Shown here piece after piece: positions 45,237-55,690 of a stretch of DNA of 64,000 nt. The notes below the pieces were generated by a model, which saw only the letters and a program-made list of their open reading frames with translations, did no database searches and was not told where the DNA came from. Within the stretch, counting starts at the first letter, position 1. Every line of letters starts with the position of its first letter. Source of the DNA: Malachius bipustulatus. Taxonomy: Eukaryota; Arthropoda; Insecta; Coleoptera; Melyridae. The translations under genes were made by a program, and so were the position numbers. The stretch lies in NCBI GenBank assembly GCA_910589415.1, contig OU342637.1, positions 25,891,162-25,955,161 of the forward strand, written 5' to 3'.

Positions 45237-46086
45237 CAGGGTGTCCCAGAATTTTCAGTGGTTATAGGGGACATCAAAACAATTTTTTTTCTATTATAAG
45301 TGCCCGAAAAAGCTTAGTTTTCGCGATACAAGGTGTGAAAAAAAAATAAAAAAATCCCATTTTGATTAACATCTCAAAGATCCTTTCGCCGATTTTGATT
45401 TTTGTGACATTTGGCAGTGTTGTTTGGTGTGTTAAGACGCAAAGTTAACACTAATGTAGATAATTATGAGTTCCAGTGGCGTCCTGAGATACAGCCTCGC
45501 AAATAATATTGTAAAAAATATACGCCACTGATTTATTTTTACGCCAATTTTTTTTTAGGTATTATACTTCGTCTTAGAGAGAAAAAATCATGTCAAAAAA
45601 TTGATTTTAAATTTTCATGATTTATTTTATAAATTTTTCGACATATGCATTGAAGCGGCTTTTATTATTTTTCTCGAAAACGAAGTAAAATACGAAAAAA
45701 TAATAAGAGACAAAAAAGTTGTATTTTTAGCTTTTTAACCATTAAAAATGTAAATTAAAAAAAACAAGTCAGTGGCGTACATTTTCTTTCGTCTATATTA
45801 TTATTCCTGAGATTTCCCTAGGAAACGCCACTGGAACTTATAATTATTATCATCTAATTAGTGTTGACTTTGCGTCTTATAAGAACGAACAGTACTGTCA
45901 AATTTCACCAAAATCGGCAAAATAATCTTTGAGATATTAATAAAAAACTAATTTTTTTTAATTTTTAACTTTTTAACACCACTTGTCTTGAAAAAAATAC
46001 ATTTTTGGACACGTGCTTGTAGAAAAATAATGTTTTTATGTCGCTATCATGCCTCAAAATTATGAATAGCTATTCTGAGACACCTC
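45237..46086. mobile_element. Palindromic MITE with CAGGGTGTCCCAGAAT end
   Basis: The left end CAGGGTGTCCCAGAAT follows TA. The right end, inverted, reads GAGGTGTCTCAGAAT and is followed by TA. Arms face each other: AGTTCCAGTGGCGTCCTGAG near 45470 faces GAAACGCCACTGGAACTTAT near 45823, and GTTAACACTAATGTAGATAA near 45444 faces ATCTAATTAGTGTTGACTTT near 45852. The arms are clearly diverged, so it is older than 39533 and 46349. It again contains internal CAGTGGCGT ends. No coding capacity. Confidence 0.7.
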
Positions 46087-46348
46087 TATAAATAAACAAT
46101 TATACAAAAATACATTCAAAACATTGATTTAAGCTCACGTTTAATTAAAAATGTAAAAATGACCTGAAACTTCAAATCAAAATAGAAAAATGACGTTAAT
46201 GCCTTTTTGCTCGAAAGAGTCGATTTTGCACCAGAGTGCAAAAATCAAGGTTGCTTTGACCCTGGCTAAATGCAAATGGTGTTAAGACCATAGAAAAATA
46301 CTGAAGTGAACTGAATTATTTGCATTTTCCATTTTTCACAGAATTATA

Positions 46349-47343
46349 CAGGGTGGGAAATTTTTGTACTACCCATCATTAGGATCTCGTAAACCGTAAG
46401 AGATACAGGGTCGGTTAAATTAGAGAAAAGTTGCGCTATTTTATGGCCATCTCGAATTCGTCAAAACATGCAAGATATCTGTGACCGTTCCTGAAATATC
46501 CTGAAAAAACTGAAAAATCGAGAAATCTTATTTTTGGAATTTCTTACCATTGGAAATTAATAAATAATTTTTTGTAGCCTTACATAAGCGGTTATAAGCT
46601 ATTTATCTGACGTTTCAAAAATTTTCACAGCCGACTAGATCCCAGAGTTTTCATAGTCAACTTTCGTTTTTCTTATGGCCGCCATATTATTTTTTTATGT
46701 CGTTCGATAAGAAAAAAATAATGTAAACCAAAAATTAATAAATTTTAGAAAAAAAAATTGGAAAATTTTTATTCTTCTTTTTTCAAAGAAAAACAGATAT
46801 GTAGTTCTTAACTGAAATAGGCCAATATGAAGTCATACTGCTTGCCTTATAGGTTGTTAATTTCTCTATGATATTCGATCTAAAAAGTTGTCTTTTTTTA
46901 GAAAAAAAAAGAAGAACAAAAATTTTTGAAAGTTATTTTTTGAAGTTTATTAGATTTTGGTTTACATTATTTTTTTCTTATCGAACGACATAAAAAAATA
47001 ATATGGCGGCCATAAGAAAAACGAAAGTTGACTATGAAAACTCTGGGATCTAGTCGGCTGTGAAAATTTTTGAAACGTCAGATAAATAGCTTATAACGGC
47101 TTATGTAAGGCTACAAAAAATTATTTATTAATTTCCAATGGTAAGAAAGATATTCCAAAAATAAGATTTCTCGATTTTTCAGTTTTTTCAGGATATTTCA
47201 GGAACGGTCACAGATATCTTGCATGTTTTGACGGATTCGAGATGGCCATAAAATAGCGCAACTTTTCTCTAATTTAACCGACCCTGTATCTCTTACGGTT
47301 TACGAGATCCTAATGATGGGTAGTACAAAAATTTCCCACCCTG
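46349..47343. mobile_element. Near-perfect 995-bp palindromic MITE, CAGGGTGGGAAA ends
   Basis: Ends CAGGGTGGGAAATTTTTG and its inverse, flanked by TA (46347-46348, 47344-47345). The arms of more than 430 bp are almost identical inverted copies: GATCTCGTAAACCGTAAGAG near 46382 faces CTCTTACGGTTTACGAGATC near 47291. The turn is near 46820-46870. No protein. Diverged relatives lie at 6560, 13590 and 22458. TA target and TIR type suggest a Tc1/mariner-class non-autonomous element (inference). Confidence 0.85.
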
Positions 47344-47345
47344 TA

Positions 47346-48620
47346 TAGCTTAAAAACTCAAAAATAATAGTAATGATGATTTAATTAATCATATAAGTAT
47401 TGGAATCTTTTTTCAGGCTTTGATTTAAAAAAAAAATTAAAACTGGCGTTTAATAAAATTTCGTGAAACTCCTAAACACACAAATTTCAAGTCTTGAATG
47501 AGAAAGTTCCAAGATTGTCAGAATCTACAAAAAAACGTGAAATTTTGTCTCCCTAGGGAGGAAAAGAATCGCTTTCGGTCATGAGGCTCTATAAGAACAA
47601 TAAACATAATATTACTAATTCTAGCAAATCGAAAAAAGTGGTGAGTAGGTACTTAACCAATTCTACGATCGACTAATCAAAGACTTTTTTACTTTTCTCA
47701 AATCGTAAATAAGCAGACAGCGCTATTTAACTGGTTCAATGTCTCTTGTCTCTATTAATAAGGTTGTCCTAATCAACATAGAATTACGAGTTTCATCAAT
47801 ACGTTGCGTCTCTTTTTGAATAATGTATGACTTGTTACATAGTGGTAATAATGTAAGGTAATTGAAACTAAACTTCTTTGTTAATCCTTCCAGATAGAAT
47901 AATCATCTATGTATGTTACTTACTTTGAGTTGAGTTGTCATGTATACGTTATTCATTGTTTGTGAGCCTTGTCATTTTTTTTTTCTTTATAACTGGTAAT
48001 TTTTTTCTGTTATGTTTGTCTTTCTTTATTGGCATTGATGAATGTATTATTTCTAGAATAGTATAGTTGGCAAAATGAGTATTTAAATTTATTAACTTTC
48101 ATTGTTTTTCTTGAGGAGAATAATAATAGATAGTCAAATTCAACAGTGAAATTAATATTATATTTTTACACTTCATCGTATAGAAATATAAAATAGATAT
48201 ATTTAATTGTATTCTCTAATGATCTTTTAACACCACCTCCTCTATATTATGACAATATACAAGATCAAGCCATCTTAAATCTTGTTATTGGCATAGAAAA
48301 AAGATAGTTCTATTAGAACAGGCCGTTATTGATTAGATATAATAGCGAAAGGTCGTTCGTTAGAGTTTCTAGAGCTCAAGCTATTATTTTGCCTTGACAT
48401 GAAGTCTGATAGGAGAGGAAGTGCTAAACTGAGAGTGCATATTACCCTAGAGGGAGTGTCTGCTCTGGAACTGTTGTTTTCATATTTTTTTATCATTGAT
48501 TTATACCTTTCTGCGATATAAGCAAAACGTTTTCTTTTATCAGAAAAGAGACATTTTTCTGGAAACAAAGTTTATTCGTTAGATATTAAGATGACTATAT
48601 ATTTGACTAAATACATAAAC
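47346..48620. other. No gene seen
   Basis: Intergenic AT-rich sequence. An 80-residue minus frame at 48326-48568 shows no recognisable domain. No RNA or repeat recognised. Confidence 0.5.
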
Positions 48621-48624
48621 ATCT

Positions 48625-48765
48625 TGTCGACCAGTTTCTGGTATTAACCCATCCTCAGTACAGTTGTCAGTTTTACAAGATTCGCACCAGTCTCTTGGGT
48701 AAATCTTGTAAAACTTACAATTGTTCTGAGGATGGGTTAATACCCGAAACCATATGCAGTCGATT
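48625..48765. other. Head-to-head pair of hammerhead-like motifs
   Basis: On the plus strand CTGAGGA (48726-48732) is followed by T, a GGGT-TAAT-ACCC hairpin and GAAAC (ending 48750). On the minus strand the same series (48658 down to 48634) reads CTGAGGA, GGGTTAATACC, then A, GAAAC. CUGANGA, stem II, GAAA is the hammerhead ribozyme core. Small versions are known at the ends of Penelope-like retroelements. Each motif is preceded by the same AATCTTGTAAAACT.ACAA, so the two copies form a 125-nt inverted repeat. Stem II is imperfect next to the core (an extra T), and I could not confirm stems I and III. Activity is unproven. Confidence 0.35.
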
Positions 48766-49076
48766 AAAAACTTTATGTAGTTTTGATCGGAAATATATAC
48801 TTCATCATTGACCTGCAACCATTTTTTTTTTAGTATTCTATCGCCAATTTTGCTAATTAAGATTACTCATCCACATTATAATAAAATTCTCGGCGAACAA
48901 AAGCGAAAAAATGTTTCTACGACTATTAATCAGAAATTATTTCCTGTTTCGATCTATTCCTCTTTAACCTGGATATCTCTTCTGTTGAGATAGGGCACTT
49001 TGGGGGGAGGACGTAAAAAAAGGAGTTCTTAACTTTTTTTCTTGCAGCTATACCGCTCTTTTAAAATGCAATTTTG

Positions 49077-49935
49077 CAGTGGCGATTTTTGGCCTGGACT
49101 CGGCAAGGTTAGTGAAGTGTAGATTTTATACAGGAGAAGGTCCGGTCAGCTCGATTTTTTTTCTTTGCAAAATACGGTCAGCTTGATTTTTATTTGGAAA
49201 GTCCGCTCGTTGCTGTGTTTTTTTTTGCAAAGTCCAATCAGCTTGATGTCTTAAACATTAAAGTCCGGCCAGCTTGAATTTTTTTTTTGCAAAGTTCGGT
49301 CAGCTCGAATTTAATTTTGCAGAATTAATCCGGTCAGCTCCGATGATTTCTTTTCTGCAAAATCCGGTCAGCTTGAATAATTTTTTTTTGCAAAGTCCGG
49401 TCAGCTCGAATATTTTTTTATTGCAAAATCCAGTCATCTCGAATTTTTTTGCAAAACGCAGTCACAAATCGATTTATGTTTGCAAAATCCGCTCACCGCC
49501 ATTGTTTTTTTTTTTGCAAAATCCAGTCAGCTCGAATCTTTTTTGCAAAGTCCGGTCACCTCGATTTTTTTAATTAAAGTCCGGCCAGCTTGAATTTTTT
49601 TTTGCCGAAAGTCCGATTAGCTCGAATTTCATTTTGCAAAATCCCGGTCAGGTCGAATAATGATTTCTTTTCTGCAAAATCCGGTCAGCTTGAATGATTT
49701 TTTTCTCCAAAATCCGCTCACCGCGTTTTTTTTTTTTTTTTGCAAAGTCCGGTCAGCTCAATTCCTTTTTCCAGAGACCCAATTATTTGACAGTTCAAAA
49801 AAAGCTCGAATTTTCAGACTGATAAAAAGCGAATTTTCGAACTGACCGGACCTTAACAAACCTATCTTAAAAAAAAATTGAACTGACCAGAACTTGCAAA
49901 AAAAAACGAGCTAACCTGATCTTTTCAAACCAGAT
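49077..49935. mobile_element. CAGTGGCG-ended element filled with GTCCGGTCAGCTCG units
   Basis: The left end CAGTGGCGATTTTTGGC and the internal GGTTAGTGAAGTGTAGATTT correspond to the 29074 element. From 49140 to about 49770 at least twenty plus-orientation units such as GCAAAGTCCGGTCAGCTCGA occur at 25-45 bp spacing. After 49800 units are inverted (GAACTGACCGGACCTT, GAACTGACCAGAACTTGC). The right end is not clear. Frames across it encode repeated QNPVSSNFF-like peptides and are not genes. Confidence 0.7.
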
Positions 49936-50785
49936 CTTGTAATCCCAAATAAAAAAAAAACAAATACAAAAAAAACCAGACAATTTCAAATAAAAAAATA
50001 ACATTACCAATAGGTACATAATTAGAAGACACCTTCTTTCTTTCGAATAAATTAGGCTATCCAAAATACATTTTTGATTGGCTGTGCAGCTGTTAGAAAA
50101 ATAGTTGGTTCTGGGGGTTGCTTAAAGGAAAATTAACGAACTGTCTACTGAATATATTATAACGAGACACCCACTTGCGGATAATTCTAGATTTGTATTC
50201 GTATTGTTTGTTTACCTTTTCAGGCAGAATCGTTCCGCATTCTACGCATGTTCGAGATTGAACATTAGTTCTCCGTAAGCATAGCTGCTATCAGACATAT
50301 CTAGACTCTCTAGAGGAGCTGTCGGCACTCTAGAAACCAGTGGTGGTATTTAATGAATCGCGAATGGTGAAGTAGATAACAAAAGTGAAGTATAATTGGT
50401 GAAAGATCATGTAGTTGTGCATGGAAATAAGAGAAACAGCTGATTATTTAGATTTAGAGGTTACTGCTATAAGTTATAGTTGTATGGAGAATAAAGACTT
50501 TTGAATATTATTTGAATAATTATATTTCTATAAAATCTTTAAGAAAAAATATAAAAATAACTTTTTTGACTCCCCCTTCAAGGGGTCAGATCTAAACAGA
50601 AGAAGGGGAAATGATTTATGATTAATTTTCTACAAGGATTCGCCCCCTAAATATTTTATTTAGGGTTTAGTTTATCATATCTTTATTGATTGAAAAATTC
50701 TCATCAGGTTAACCAAAATTGAATAAAATACTATATTTAGTATAAAAAATTATTATTATTTTTTCTTTTTCTTATTAAAATTAAT
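49936..50785. other. No gene seen
   Basis: Intergenic AT-rich sequence. CTAGAGTCTAG-like short palindromes occur near 50300. No exon or RNA recognised. Confidence 0.5.
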
Positions 50786-50789
50786 TTTT

Positions 50790-51782
50790 TTTCCCCATTT
50801 TCCCTCCCTATCTTTCACACCAGTGACTATATTGCGTATACAAAAACGTTATTCAATAAGTCCCGCATTTTAGAACAAACAAGTATTCTTTATTTTTTTT
50901 CTTAAAGCGCACCCTTTTCGAGATATTTGAAGTTTCCTCAGTCAATGTCATATTAATCATTAAGAACAATCATTATTTTCAATATAAATGGCCCAACATT
51001 GACTGAGGAAACTTCAAATATCTCAAAAACGGTGCGGCGTATGAAAAAATTGAAGTATACTTTTTTGTTTTAAAATTAATGGGTTATTGGATAAAGTTAT
51101 TGTATTTACAATAAAGTCAGTGGCGTAAAAGATAGGGAAGGAAAAGGGCGAAAGAAAAGAAAAAATCCTGAATAACTACGCCACTGGAAAATATCCACAA
51201 AACCTGAAATACATGGTAAAATTAAAGATCTTTGTTTGTTTATTGTTCATGCCGAGTTTCATCGTGTAAAATCGGTTCAAATTACACGAGTTATAACCAA
51301 AAACTGTTATTGTTGCCTGCTCGAAAATTAAGCGTTTTTGGACAATGTTCTTAGAAAAAACAATTTTTGTTTCAGTTTTTTGACGATATCTTAGGAACTG
51401 TTTGGGATACAGAGCACAGCTTTTGTACAGGTCTTGTCATTAATATTATCTACGTTAAGAGGGCAAATTAAAAAAAAAAAAAATAGTGGCATTGAAACAA
51501 ATCATAAAAAAAAATTATCAAAAACAAGTGATGTTTTCGTCCACAACAAAACATGTTTTTCATCATAAAATGCTGTTTTTCTCTAAAACGGTTCACATTA
51601 GAGCTTTTGATCATTTTTATTAGGGGCAACCCCACTGCCATATGAAATAAATTTAATTAGAGCTCAAAAAGTCAATAATATTAATGATAATATGTTTTCT
51701 TTCCAAAAAATCAGTTTTATATCTAAACGGTTCCTGAGATATCGTAAAAAAACTTTAAAAAATATATTATTTTGACACCCTG
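50790..51782. mobile_element. Palindromic element related to 34700, right end CACCCTG|TA
   Basis: The right end is CACCCTG before TA (51783-51784). The inner palindrome 50796-51190 contains CCCTATCTTTCACACCAGTG facing AGTGGCGTAAAAGATAGGGA near 51119, and TTCGAGATATTTGAAGTTTC facing GAAACTTCAAATATCTCAAA near 51008. The stretch TTTATTGTTCATGCCGAGTT near 51238 is the inverse of text at 34789-34808. The left outer end is not found, so the element may be truncated or rearranged. Confidence 0.6.
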
Positions 51783-51784
51783 TA

Positions 51785-53045
51785 TCTCGAAGGAGGTTTC
51801 AATGATTTACAAAAAATCTACAATAAAAAATTGTGGTAATTATATAAATTTAAGGAGACTGTTACCTACTGATTATTACCTACGGACTCTTTCAATAACA
51901 ATTATTTCCATACGGCTGGATAAAATAATAATTTCTCTTTACAATAACGATCGATATTGATAAAATATTAAACTTACATAATCCTCGAGGGCCGACTGTT
52001 GATGTCATTAGTCATTACCCATATACTTATATTCCGTATCTACCATCTGCCAGTTTTGAAAGAAAAAAAATATTCCATTTATTTAATGAATCGTTCCTTT
52101 GCCCAGCTTTCAGGTGTGCAATTTCCTACAGCTAAGCCATGTGCGAAATTGTATAGTTCGTCGGTTCTATACCTGGAGCTAGAACACAAAGGAAGTATTC
52201 TTGCCAATCCTCTCTGAGGACGACGTTGTGTTCTCGTTCTCAAGGCCGGGTTTTAATTCCAAACAGGTAAAATGTTTACCCAGTAATAAGGAAAAGATTT
52301 CGGTTGAATTGTTATACCTACGGTCGGTTGATAGATGGGACCCTTGAAAAGGTTCTCTCAGGTAGTGCCAACCCCGCCGGTGCTGCTGGCTTTTAGAGTT
52401 GTTCCGACTAAAATCGTAAATCTTTTCAATTTCACATAATGCAGTTAGGAATAATAGACCATAGAACACATAATATGAAAGCTTGCACGTGCAAATGGCT
52501 CATAAAAATCTTCCAAAATATCTGCAGGATGTATTGTTTTCTATGATAATAATTCATAGGTGAGCTTCTTATTACTGACCTATTTTTTTCAAACATTCGC
52601 CACTGATACTGATGTTTTCAAGGTTTCCTCTGATTTGTTTCCAGAATTTATCCATTCTAACTATTTCTTCTCGAAGTCTCCTTTTAAGACTTCGGAATTC
52701 ACGAGTTAAAAAGAAGATACCTAATTTTCTCTTGCCACTTTTTTCTTTTTGAATTTTTAACGAATTTTATGAATAAGCTTAAGGTCTGAAAACCGCAAAA
52801 TCCCAAGCTCAGTTAATGCGACCTCAGAATAAAAAAAAACTGACCTGACCTGCATTTCACTCTTTTTTGCAAAAAAATCTAGCCTCGTTTATAGTTCAGA
52901 GATTTTTTCTTCGTCAACACTTCTGGGATAATAATCCTCCTGGGCTTGTAATTATTAGAAAAATCAAATTTTTGTCATGCTAAAATATGCCAAAAGTGTC
53001 AAGTACTAGTTGATCTCCAAAATCCAGAATAACTTTTTCTTATTT
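51785..53045. other. No gene seen
   Basis: Intergenic. A 72-residue plus frame at 51999-52217 and a 96-residue minus frame at 52179-52469 have no recognisable domain. Near 52840 a few diverged GACCTGACCTGCA/TTTTTTGCAAAAAA units belong to the GTCCGG family. Confidence 0.45.
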
Positions 53046-53150
53046 TTTTAAACTTTTTTCTTGAAATTATTCTTCTTCTTCTTCTTCCATTTCTTTGAAT
53101 TCGAGTTGGCCCCGGTTCATAGCCCCAAACTCACATAGTAGTAGGTACCG
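53046..53150 (-). repeat. Coding-like repeat tract, copy 1 (EFG..GQLEF..EEEE)
   Basis: On the minus strand the end of a frame reads CEFGAMNRGQLEFKEM, then a Glu run and a stop. DNA and reading frame both resemble the tract at 57492-57725 in the last gro intron (LEFGYEFGQLEFIRI, then EEEED). Downstream, VILDFGDQLVLDT here parallels VVLDSEDYHLAVLA there, past the stop. It is possibly a decayed fragment of a repeated protein-coding element. Function unknown. Confidence 0.35.
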
Positions 53151-53549
53151 GCAAGAATATCTGAGGCTGAAGCACTCAGTGGTGATACTTCGAATAGATT
53201 TAACAAATTGAAGATATAAACCTATTTTAACAAATTTAACAAACCTATTGAAGATACAAAATGCCATTTTGTATTTTTTAGCGACAATCCGAGTCCACAC
53301 AGAGTCAATTGTCAAACTTCGATGAAGTCGAAATTTCCATGATCTCATATGGAGATGGACCATCACGGTGCACGTCTAAGTGGAAATTTTTTAATTTTAT
53401 CTATTCTTGACATGAAAGTACCTAATTACAAAAAATGTTATTAAAAGTCATTTGACATCGATATTAGCTTCAAAAACGAGCACAGAAATCTACCCGTTAG
53501 TCTAATGTGCTTTTATTATTGACTATTTTTCTTTTAAGCGAGAAATATT
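53151..53549. other. No gene seen
   Basis: AT-rich intergenic sequence with a short local duplication of AACAAATT(T/G)AA..ACCTATT(T/G)AAGATA.AAA around 53205-53260. Nothing else recognised. Confidence 0.45.
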
Positions 53550-54270
53550 TTGTGTCACTCAGACCCCGCTGAGGATCATTTGGTAACAGGAGAGCAGAGC
53601 AGGATTTGAAAAGGGTAAACTGTGCGCTACGCGCATTTTGTCGCGCTGCCATCTAGCGATGAGGGATTGAACTGAGATTATATGTTCTACATTTACCATT
53701 ATGATTGAAAGACGCTTGTCATAGTCCTTTTAATCGCTTAAAGTTAATTACCATGCACCTATTTACATTAATAAAATATGTACAATCATTTTTTATTTAT
53801 CTTAGCAGAAATAGACCGATTGTAGTAGTAGTGATCGTCAAATTAAATTTAAATTTCCCGCTTGTATTTACCAAAACATCAGCAGGGAGTTCTAGATTAA
53901 AGATCAATTCACATCTAACGGCACGGACGGATGTTCAACGTGGACGTCATAAAGATTTTAAATATCTGCGTAATTCACATCCGACGGGGACGTTTTGTTG
54001 TCATTCCGTCCCCGTCAGATGTACATACAGTCATTCAAAATCCAATTATTAATAGAAATGCACGTCCACGTTGAGCACCCGTCCGTGCCGTTAGATGTAA
54101 ATTGACCTTAACTTAAATCCGTGCACACTCAGTTTAGCCCCTCGTCGCTAGATGGCAGCGCGACAAAATAGGCGTGGTGGAACTGTGTAATATGCGCACG
54201 GGCAGTTTACCCTTCGTAACTTATGCTCTCCGGATACCAAATGATCCTCGGCGGGGTCTGAGTGACACAA
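53550..54270. mobile_element. Palindromic MITE with TTGTGTCACTCAGACCCCGC ends
   Basis: The left end TTGTGTCACTCAGACCCCGC faces GCGGGGTCTGAGTGACACAA at the right end (54251-54270). Arms continue with ATCATTTGG..., GCGCTGCCATCTAGCGA near 53643 facing TCGCTAGATGGCAGCGCGAC near 54146, and ACGGCACGGACGGATGTTCA near 53920 facing TGAGCACCCGTCCGTGCCGT near 54072. Small frames inside on both strands are by-products. No TA duplication is obvious. Class unassigned; it differs from the CAGGGTG group. Confidence 0.75.
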
Positions 54271-54378
54271 TTGCCAAGGAACGCGGGATCCGTGGAAGGT
54301 GGCGCGAAACAGTAAGAATTCAAATTCGAACAATTCAGGCTCTTATTATTTTATCAAGTAAATGAAACCAATTTTATT

Positions 54379-54683
54379 GAGAGAGCTGGGGCGTTTTTTC
54401 TTGTTGCCGCAATTTCAGACCACTTCTATGATTTCAAAATATCATTTTCGTGTTAAACTAATGACGTCAGAATTGAAACTTGGTTCAATGGTTTCAGGAG
54501 AATTTCAAACCAGTGGAACCGCTATTTTTGAAAGCAATAATTCTAAAGGTTCACGAAGGGCAGAGCAATGTCAGTTTCAACATTTTGAAATAGTTCATTT
54601 TTGTGATTATAAAATCAATGACCTAGTAGTGGGAATAGTTTTGAAATGCAATGGAACTGCCGCAACAAGAAAATGCGCCTCTC
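54379..54683. mobile_element. MITE of about 300 bp with GAGAG..TTTTCTTGTTGC ends
   Basis: The left end GAGAGAGCTGGGGCG followed by TTTTTTCTTGTTGCCGC pairs with CGCAACAAGAAAATGCGCCT followed by CTC at the right end. The inner part shows weaker inverted similarity (GACCACTTCTATGATTT versus AATGACCTAGTAGTGGG). The 111-residue frame spanning it contains no known domain. It sits about 110 bp from the 53550 element. Confidence 0.5.
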
Positions 54684-54839
54684 GTCACATGCAATAATTG
54701 AACTGGGATGTCACTGTGATGGTGTCAAAGTCTTTACATGAGATGAGAACTGTCAAAGTCTTCTCATGAGAAGAGAATTTAAAAGAGTTTTTCCGAAACT
54801 GCACTGCTGATCTAGGTAAGTTTTTTCTGGACTGACTTA

Positions 54840-55690
54840 ATTTTGGCTCAAAAATATTAACTGGAAAATTAGAACTCACATAAATGGGTGGTATAGGAAT
54901 TAGACACAACACCGTCTTGCCAATTTCTTCAGTAATTTTTTTCAGGTCAGGTCAGGATGTGCTGCTGCCCTTTTTGTTGTTGAACTCGTATGAACACCAG
55001 CCCAATTAATTATTCCCTCTCACTGCAGAGACTTGCTTACCAGATCAAATATTTTCCAAGTAACAAGAGATTTTGACAGTGAGCTCAGAAAACACTCACA
55101 TAGCCTGATATAAGAATTATTAGACCCCAGCAGTCTTGCCAGTCAACATCTCCCCGCAGTGATTTTTTCCAGGTGGCTGAGTGTTGCTGCACCTTTTTTT
55201 GTTAAATTCTCATTTGTCCTTAGGACATTAGCCTAAATAATTATTCCCCCTTTCTGTGAAGAGACGTTAGCTTACCAGATCAAATATTTTCGATGAAACA
55301 AGAGATTTAGACAGTGAGAGCTCAGAAAACACTCACATTTATAAATGCCTGGTATAAGAATTATTAGACCCCGGCACTCTTTCCAATCGACATCTCTCAG
55401 CAGCAATTTTTTCCAGGTGGCTGTGAGTGTTAAATTTTCTTTTGTCCCTTGGAAATGGTACCAATTAATTATTCCCCCCTTCCGTGCAGACACTTCAGCT
55501 TACCACATCAAATATTTTCCAAGTAACAATCGATAGTCAGAGCTTAGAACACACTCACATAAATGGCTGGTATAACAATAATTATTGGACCCCAATTTTC
55601 GTTTGTCTTTAGAACACCAGCCTCAATTAAGTATTCCTTTCTTCCCTGCAGCTTACCAGATCAAATATTAAAAAAAAACAAGGGATTTAG
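54840..55690. repeat. Tandem array, ~235-bp unit, about four copies
   Basis: TTACCAGATCAAATATTTTC, or a close variant, occurs at 55037, 55273, 55500 and 55652. Other ordered landmarks are CAGAAAACACTCACAT, GGTATAAGAATTATTAGACC, TTTTTTCCAGGTGGCTG and ATTATTCCCCC. Units carry ACCAG..CAAATATTTT and TTTCCAGGTGG motifs but no conserved frame. It lies about 1.4 kb downstream of the gro stop codon. Confidence 0.8.

Noticed and set aside
49274..49573. 99-residue frame with FLQNPVSSN repeats
   Set aside because: Same repeat family read in one frame; unit length varies and would break any real protein.
53705..54052. 115-residue plus frame
   Set aside because: Lies wholly inside the palindromic element 53550-54270; no domain.
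54362..54697. 111-residue plus frame
   Set aside because: Spans a small MITE with inverted ends; no recognisable protein features.
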